From assembly GCA_022842225.1 (NCBI GenBank), contig JALHPX010000066.1, positions 1-8,805 of the forward strand: DNA of 8,805 nucleotides. The letters run 5' to 3'. Positions within the stretch are counted from its first letter, which is position 1, and each line of letters opens with the position of its first letter. This DNA is from a bacterium. GTDB lineage: Bacteria; Bdellovibrionota; FAC87; UBA2466. The notes below the pieces were generated by a model, which was given only the letters and a program-made list of their open reading frames with translations, was not told the DNA's origin and made no database searches. This document shows, one piece after another, positions 6,580-8,805 of the stretch. The position numbers and the translations under genes are program-made.

Positions 6580-7578
6580 ATGGTCCTAAAGAGTCTGTTA
6601 GTTGCTGGCGCCGTTCTTTCCGGAATGGCTGCGGCAGAAGAAAAAAAGATTGTAGTGCGGCCGTCGGACTTCGTGGAGCGCGCAAGCGATTCCAAAGAAG
6701 TGTTTGCCGGGATTTTCGCGGACCAAATCACTTTGGCTGCTGACGATGGCGATGAGGATGAAACAGATGTTCCCGATGGCAAACTGTTTCAATCGCCGTC
6801 CTCTAAACGAACTTTTTATGTAACCGACCGTGGGACACACCGTGCCCAGGTGAGCAGCGATACCAAGTCTCTCCCCGCGGCTCCAGATGGTGAAGTGCGG
6901 GAGCTGGAAGATCCAGACGGCACGAAGATGCGCACCCTTTGGCAATCCAAGGGCCGTGGCACCTGGGTCAGCCTCGTCGACAGAGATGCCTACGAGCAGT
7001 TGAAGCCCCAGCCGCCACCACCGGTGCCGCCAGTTGTTCGTTCGAAGGATCCTCTTATTCTGGATCTAGACGGCGATAAAATTCGTCTTGTGGGCCCTTC
7101 TAAGCTGATTCGCTTCGATGTTGACGCAGACGGCGTGCCTGAGTTTACGGGCTGGCCATCGGGCAAAGATGATGCGTTTCTGGTGCTAGATCGCAATGGT
7201 AACGGAGTCATCGACAACGGTTCTGAGTTGTTTGGCATGACCAGCCGCAATCCTGGCCAAGAAAATGGTTTTGTAGTTCTCAAGCAACTCGACACCAACA
7301 ACGACGATATCATCGACAAGCGCGACGCCGAGTGGAGCAGGTTGCGCCTGTGGATCGATTCGAACATGGACGGTAGAACCCAACCGGATAATGAATTGCT
7401 AAAGTTAGAAGCGCGCGGCGTGATTCAGATTGATCTTGCTTACAAGACCGATAATCAAAGTCGCGACAGTCACTACAATTTGTTCCGGGAGTATTCCGAG
7501 TTCTCTCGTTTGGTCGATGGCGAAGTGGTCACGCGTCCCATCGTCAATATCTGGTTTCAATCTAACGTAGTCCCCTGA
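6580..7578 (+). CDS. Exported calcium-binding protein with FrpC-type self-processing module
   Basis: This protein has 332 residues. A signal peptide covers residues 1-19 (Lys4, ending Met-Ala-Ala-Ala). An acidic N-terminal part follows (about 20-142), with a cluster of Asp/Glu near residues 46-58, then a proline linker (143-151). From Asp157-Pro158 to the end, 175 residues follow the pattern found in FrpC/ApxIVA-type RTX proteins: PLILDLDGD, FDVDADG, TGW, DRNGNGVIDNGSELFG, LDTNNDDIID and LRLWIDSNMDG. Calcium ligands are visible at Asp162/164/166, Asp180/182/184, Asp204-Asn206-Asn208-Asp212, Asp238-Asn240-Asp242-Asp246-Asp249 and Asp260-Asn262-Asp264-Glu272. In FrpC this module cleaves the Asp-Pro bond at its start when calcium binds, and the new Asp end can join a lysine as an isopeptide. 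Length and boundary residue agree with that module. One change is Lys167 where the family often has Gly (DLDGDG). No RTX nonapeptides are present. Calcium binding is well supported; self-processing is an inference. Confidence 0.85.
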   Translation: MVLKSLLVAGAVLSGMAAAEEKKIVVRPSDFVERASDSKEVFAGIFADQITLAADDGDEDETDVPDGKLFQSPSSKRTFYVTDRGTHRAQVSSDTKSLPAAPDGEVRELEDPDGTKMRTLWQSKGRGTWVSLVDRDAYEQLKPQPPPPVPPVVRSKDPLILDLDGDKIRLVGPSKLIRFDVDADGVPEFTGWPSGKDDAFLVLDRNGNGVIDNGSELFGMTSRNPGQENGFVVLKQLDTNNDDIIDKRDAEWSRLRLWIDSNMDGRTQPDNELLKLEARGVIQIDLAYKTDNQSRDSHYNLFREYSEFSRLVDGEVVTRPIVNIWFQSNVVP

Positions 7579-7580
7579 CC

Positions 7581-7657
7581 CACCACTTAACCTTGTCCGG
7601 ATTCGCGTCCTCGCGAATCCGGATGAGGATTTCACTACTTAACCATTTCCGACTTCG
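7581..7657. repeat. Imperfect 25-bp direct repeat around the hairpin
   Basis: Bases 7581-7605 and 7633-7657 align without gaps and agree at 20 of 25 positions, sharing ACTTAACC, TCCG and TTCG. The copies are offset by 52 bases. The first copy includes most of the left arm of the hairpin and the second lies just after it. Confidence 0.6.
7591..7628 (+). terminator. Strong hairpin closing the cluster, probable terminator
   Basis: TCCGGATTCGCG (7596-7607) pairs perfectly with CGCGAATCCGGA (7612-7623) around a TCCT loop. Five further pairs, two of them G-U, extend the stem to 7591 and 7628. It begins 12 bases after the stop at 7578. Only ATTTC follows, so the T-tract is short. It may work as a weakly T-dependent terminator or as a 3'-end stabiliser, and it would fold on either strand. 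Confidence 0.7.
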
Positions 7658-7732
7658 TCCGCGATCGTATTCTCTGGGTTCATTCAACCCCTCCAGAACT
7701 TCCATCTCAGCGCTCCGCCACTGGCGCATCGC

Positions 7733-7761
7733 CAACTAAGACAGTTGTATAAGTTCGTACA
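7733..7761. promoter_or_regulatory. Candidate dyad operators upstream of the TetR gene
   Basis: CAACT-N5-AGTTG (7733-7747) and TGTA-N8-TACA (7746-7761) are adjacent dyads about 155-180 bases before the regulator start. TATAAG, a possible minus 10 element, lies inside the second. TetR-family proteins commonly bind dyads of this size near their own promoters, but the match here is by form only. Confidence 0.25.
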
Positions 7762-7914
7762 GGTTGATGTCTAACTACGATTATATGAGGTGTCAAGAAC
7801 CGCCAGGGGCAAGGATTTCCAGGCGTTTTGTCTTTGGAACACAAACACTTGCAGCCGAGCCCAGCTAGGGCCATTGCGGCGGCCCCTCGTTTTGGGGTAT
7901 GAGACCGCTTGCCC

Positions 7915-8562
7915 ATGGCCAATGAAGTCTCCCCATCGCTCTATTTTCAGATTTTTGGACTGCGGCCCGGCCGCGGTGAAAAGCGCCGTTTGGCTATCGT
8001 CCAAGCCTTTATCGATTGCCTGGCCACCGAAGGCTTAGACAAAACGAGCTTCGATACCGTTGGTAAAAGAATCAAGATGACCCGCACACACGTCGCGTAT
8101 TTTTTTCCAAATCGTGATGAGCTGATTCGTACCGCCATTCGCTTTGTGGTGGCCACCGGCCAAGAATATACCGTCTCCAGTGTCGAGAAGTACCAAACTC
8201 CCGAAGATCGTTTGCGCGGTGTCGTCGAAGGGCCCTTCATCTGGTTGGAGAAAAATCCCAAGCACGCGTCTGTCATGCTGATGTTTCAATACTTGGCGAC
8301 CTATGACTCCAAGTACCAAGAATTGCAGACTGCGATTCAAAAGATGGGCGAGCAGCGGATCCGCGCTGTCGTCGAACAACTAAGCGATCTTTCGCCTTCG
8401 ACAACGCAGAAGCTCGCACGCTCGATACAAGCGCTCCTGATGGGAACTCTGAGTTATTCGTTTACCGCAGATTATGGTGTGCCGCTGCCCAAGTTAAGAG
8501 AGCAGACAGTGCGCGCGGTGATGGACTGGGTTTCTCATTTCCGGTCGACTGGAAACAACTGA
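7915..8562 (+). CDS. TetR/AcrR-family transcriptional regulator
   Basis: This 215-residue protein has the usual length for the family and should bind DNA as a dimer and respond to a ligand through its C-terminal part. The N-terminal helix-turn-helix is clear at about residues 24-80. RRLAIVQAFIDCLATEGLDKTS forms helix 1 and its turn, followed by the recognition part around GKRIKMTRTHVAYFFPNRDELI, where Tyr-Phe-Phe and Arg-Asp-Glu-Leu-Ile match the family pattern Y-x-F-x-x-K/R-x-x-L. The remaining helical domain shows no known ligand motif. I take the ATG at 7915; a TTG two codons earlier (7909) is the only other in-frame start after a TGA at 7900. No strong ribosome binding site is present. 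The gene lies downstream of the exported-protein cluster on the same strand but after a strong hairpin, so it is probably its own unit. Whether it controls the cluster, itself or another locus is unknown. Confidence 0.9.
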   Translation: MANEVSPSLYFQIFGLRPGRGEKRRLAIVQAFIDCLATEGLDKTSFDTVGKRIKMTRTHVAYFFPNRDELIRTAIRFVVATGQEYTVSSVEKYQTPEDRLRGVVEGPFIWLEKNPKHASVMLMFQYLATYDSKYQELQTAIQKMGEQRIRAVVEQLSDLSPSTTQKLARSIQALLMGTLSYSFTADYGVPLPKLREQTVRAVMDWVSHFRSTGNN

Positions 8563-8805
8563 GTCACAAACGTGTAGACGCGCTTCTTCTTGGGTCCCGC
8601 TAATACGGAAGCAATCTGCTTCCTAAATTTTGCAATCAGCTTTCTAGCCTCCGGCAGCTGCTCGGGATCAATCGCCAGCGTAATCGCTCCGAAGTCTCTC
8701 TCGTCGACAGAATCCTTATCCAACGACTCTTCTGCCTTGGCCAAGTTCTGGTAGTGATATTTGCGAATCGCTGCGTCCGACACACCAGCGGGAGTGGATA
8801 GGCTC
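8535..8805 (-). CDS. C-terminal part of a TIGR02147 (DUF4423) family protein
   Basis: The minus-strand frame is open from the window edge to a TGA at 8535-8537 and gives about the last 89 residues. It shows the family C-terminal pattern: TPAGVSDAAIRKYH, then KAEESLD, then RDFGAITLAIDPEQLPEARK, and finally VTQLFPVDRK. The family is known from Fibrobacter and from Bdellovibrio-type genomes, where many paralogues occur. Their role is poorly defined; full-length members have an N-terminal segment and this DUF4423 domain, and a regulatory function has been suggested. The GTG at 8781-8783 (minus) is not a start here, because the conserved region continues to the window edge. The gene converges on the TetR gene and overlaps its last 28 bases. 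Confidence 0.85.
   Translation of the reverse strand, partial: SLSTPAGVSDAAIRKYHYQNLAKAEESLDKDSVDERDFGAITLAIDPEQLPEARKLIAKFRKQIASVLAGPKKKRVYTFVTQLFPVDRK
8538..8555. repeat. Near-perfect 18-bp palindrome in the convergent gene overlap
   Basis: TTTCCGGTCGACTGGAAA matches its own reverse complement at 16 of 18 positions, centred on GTCGAC. In plus-strand RNA it can form a 7-pair stem including one G-U with a UCGA loop. It lies wholly inside the 28 bases shared by the two convergent genes. No T-run follows on either strand. Confidence 0.5.

Larger units (their letters stand above)
7579..7914. other. Intergenic region between the exported-protein cluster and the TetR gene
   Basis: This stretch of 336 bases holds the closing hairpin (7591-7628), an imperfect direct repeat (7581-7605 and 7633-7657) and small dyads before the regulator gene (7722-7734, 7733-7747 and 7746-7761). 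Short open frames cross it on both strands, but none has a good ribosome binding site or a recognisable product. TATAAG at 7748-7753 resembles a minus 10 element, but no matching minus 35 was found, so the promoter of the regulator is not located with confidence. Confidence 0.5.

Noticed and set aside
7048..7578. Complete RTX toxin or adhesin
   Set aside because: The GGxGxDxxx nonapeptide repeats that define RTX proteins are absent. Only the calcium-binding self-processing type module is present.
7707..7922. Minus-strand frame of 71 codons in the intergenic region as a small gene
   Set aside because: There is no good ribosome binding site, the composition is unlike a folded protein, and it ends among the dyads. 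It could still be real, but nothing supports it.

Overview
The window looks like chromosomal DNA of a Gram-negative bacterium with roughly balanced GC, probably from the Bdellovibrionota (Bdellovibrio-like, Oligoflexia). This is an inference. Its main support is the gene fragment at the right edge, which has the C-terminal signature of the TIGR02147 (DUF4423) family, a family multiplied in Bdellovibrio-type predators and in Fibrobacter. A cluster of Sec-exported proteins of unknown function also fits that group. No rRNA, tRNA, CRISPR array or insertion sequence was seen.

Positions 1-7578 hold one compact plus-strand gene cluster. It begins with the 3' end of an unrecognised gene (1-160). Ten bases later comes a 944-residue exported helical protein (171-3005) with an N-terminal 18-residue tandem repeat and a small beta domain. 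It is followed by two unrecognised exported proteins (3005-4186 and 4183-5442) and a chymotrypsin-fold serine protease with a complete His/Asp/Ser triad and an acidic, proline-rich tail (5439-6482). Three junctions are stop/start overlaps (TAATG, ATGA, GTGA), so these genes are almost certainly translated as a coupled unit. After a 97-base gap with a strong ribosome binding site comes a small exported protein (6580-7578). Its C-terminal 175 residues match the pattern of the calcium-dependent self-processing module of FrpC/ApxIVA-type RTX proteins, including the Asp-Pro bond at the module boundary. A strong hairpin at 7591-7628 closes the cluster.

Positions 7579-7914 are intergenic and contain the hairpin, an imperfect direct repeat and candidate dyad operators, but no convincing gene. 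A TetR-family regulator follows (7915-8562). It overlaps by 28 bases, tail to tail, with the minus-strand TIGR02147-type fragment (8535-8805).

The five exported products have no lipobox, no obvious outer-membrane barrel and no secretion ATPase among them. The most economical reading is a periplasmic or surface assembly: a long lysine-rich helical protein, two accessory exported proteins, a protease, and a calcium-triggered clip-and-link protein that could attach its N-terminal part to lysines of a partner. The individual domain calls are reasonably firm for the protease and the calcium-binding module. The joint function is a hypothesis.
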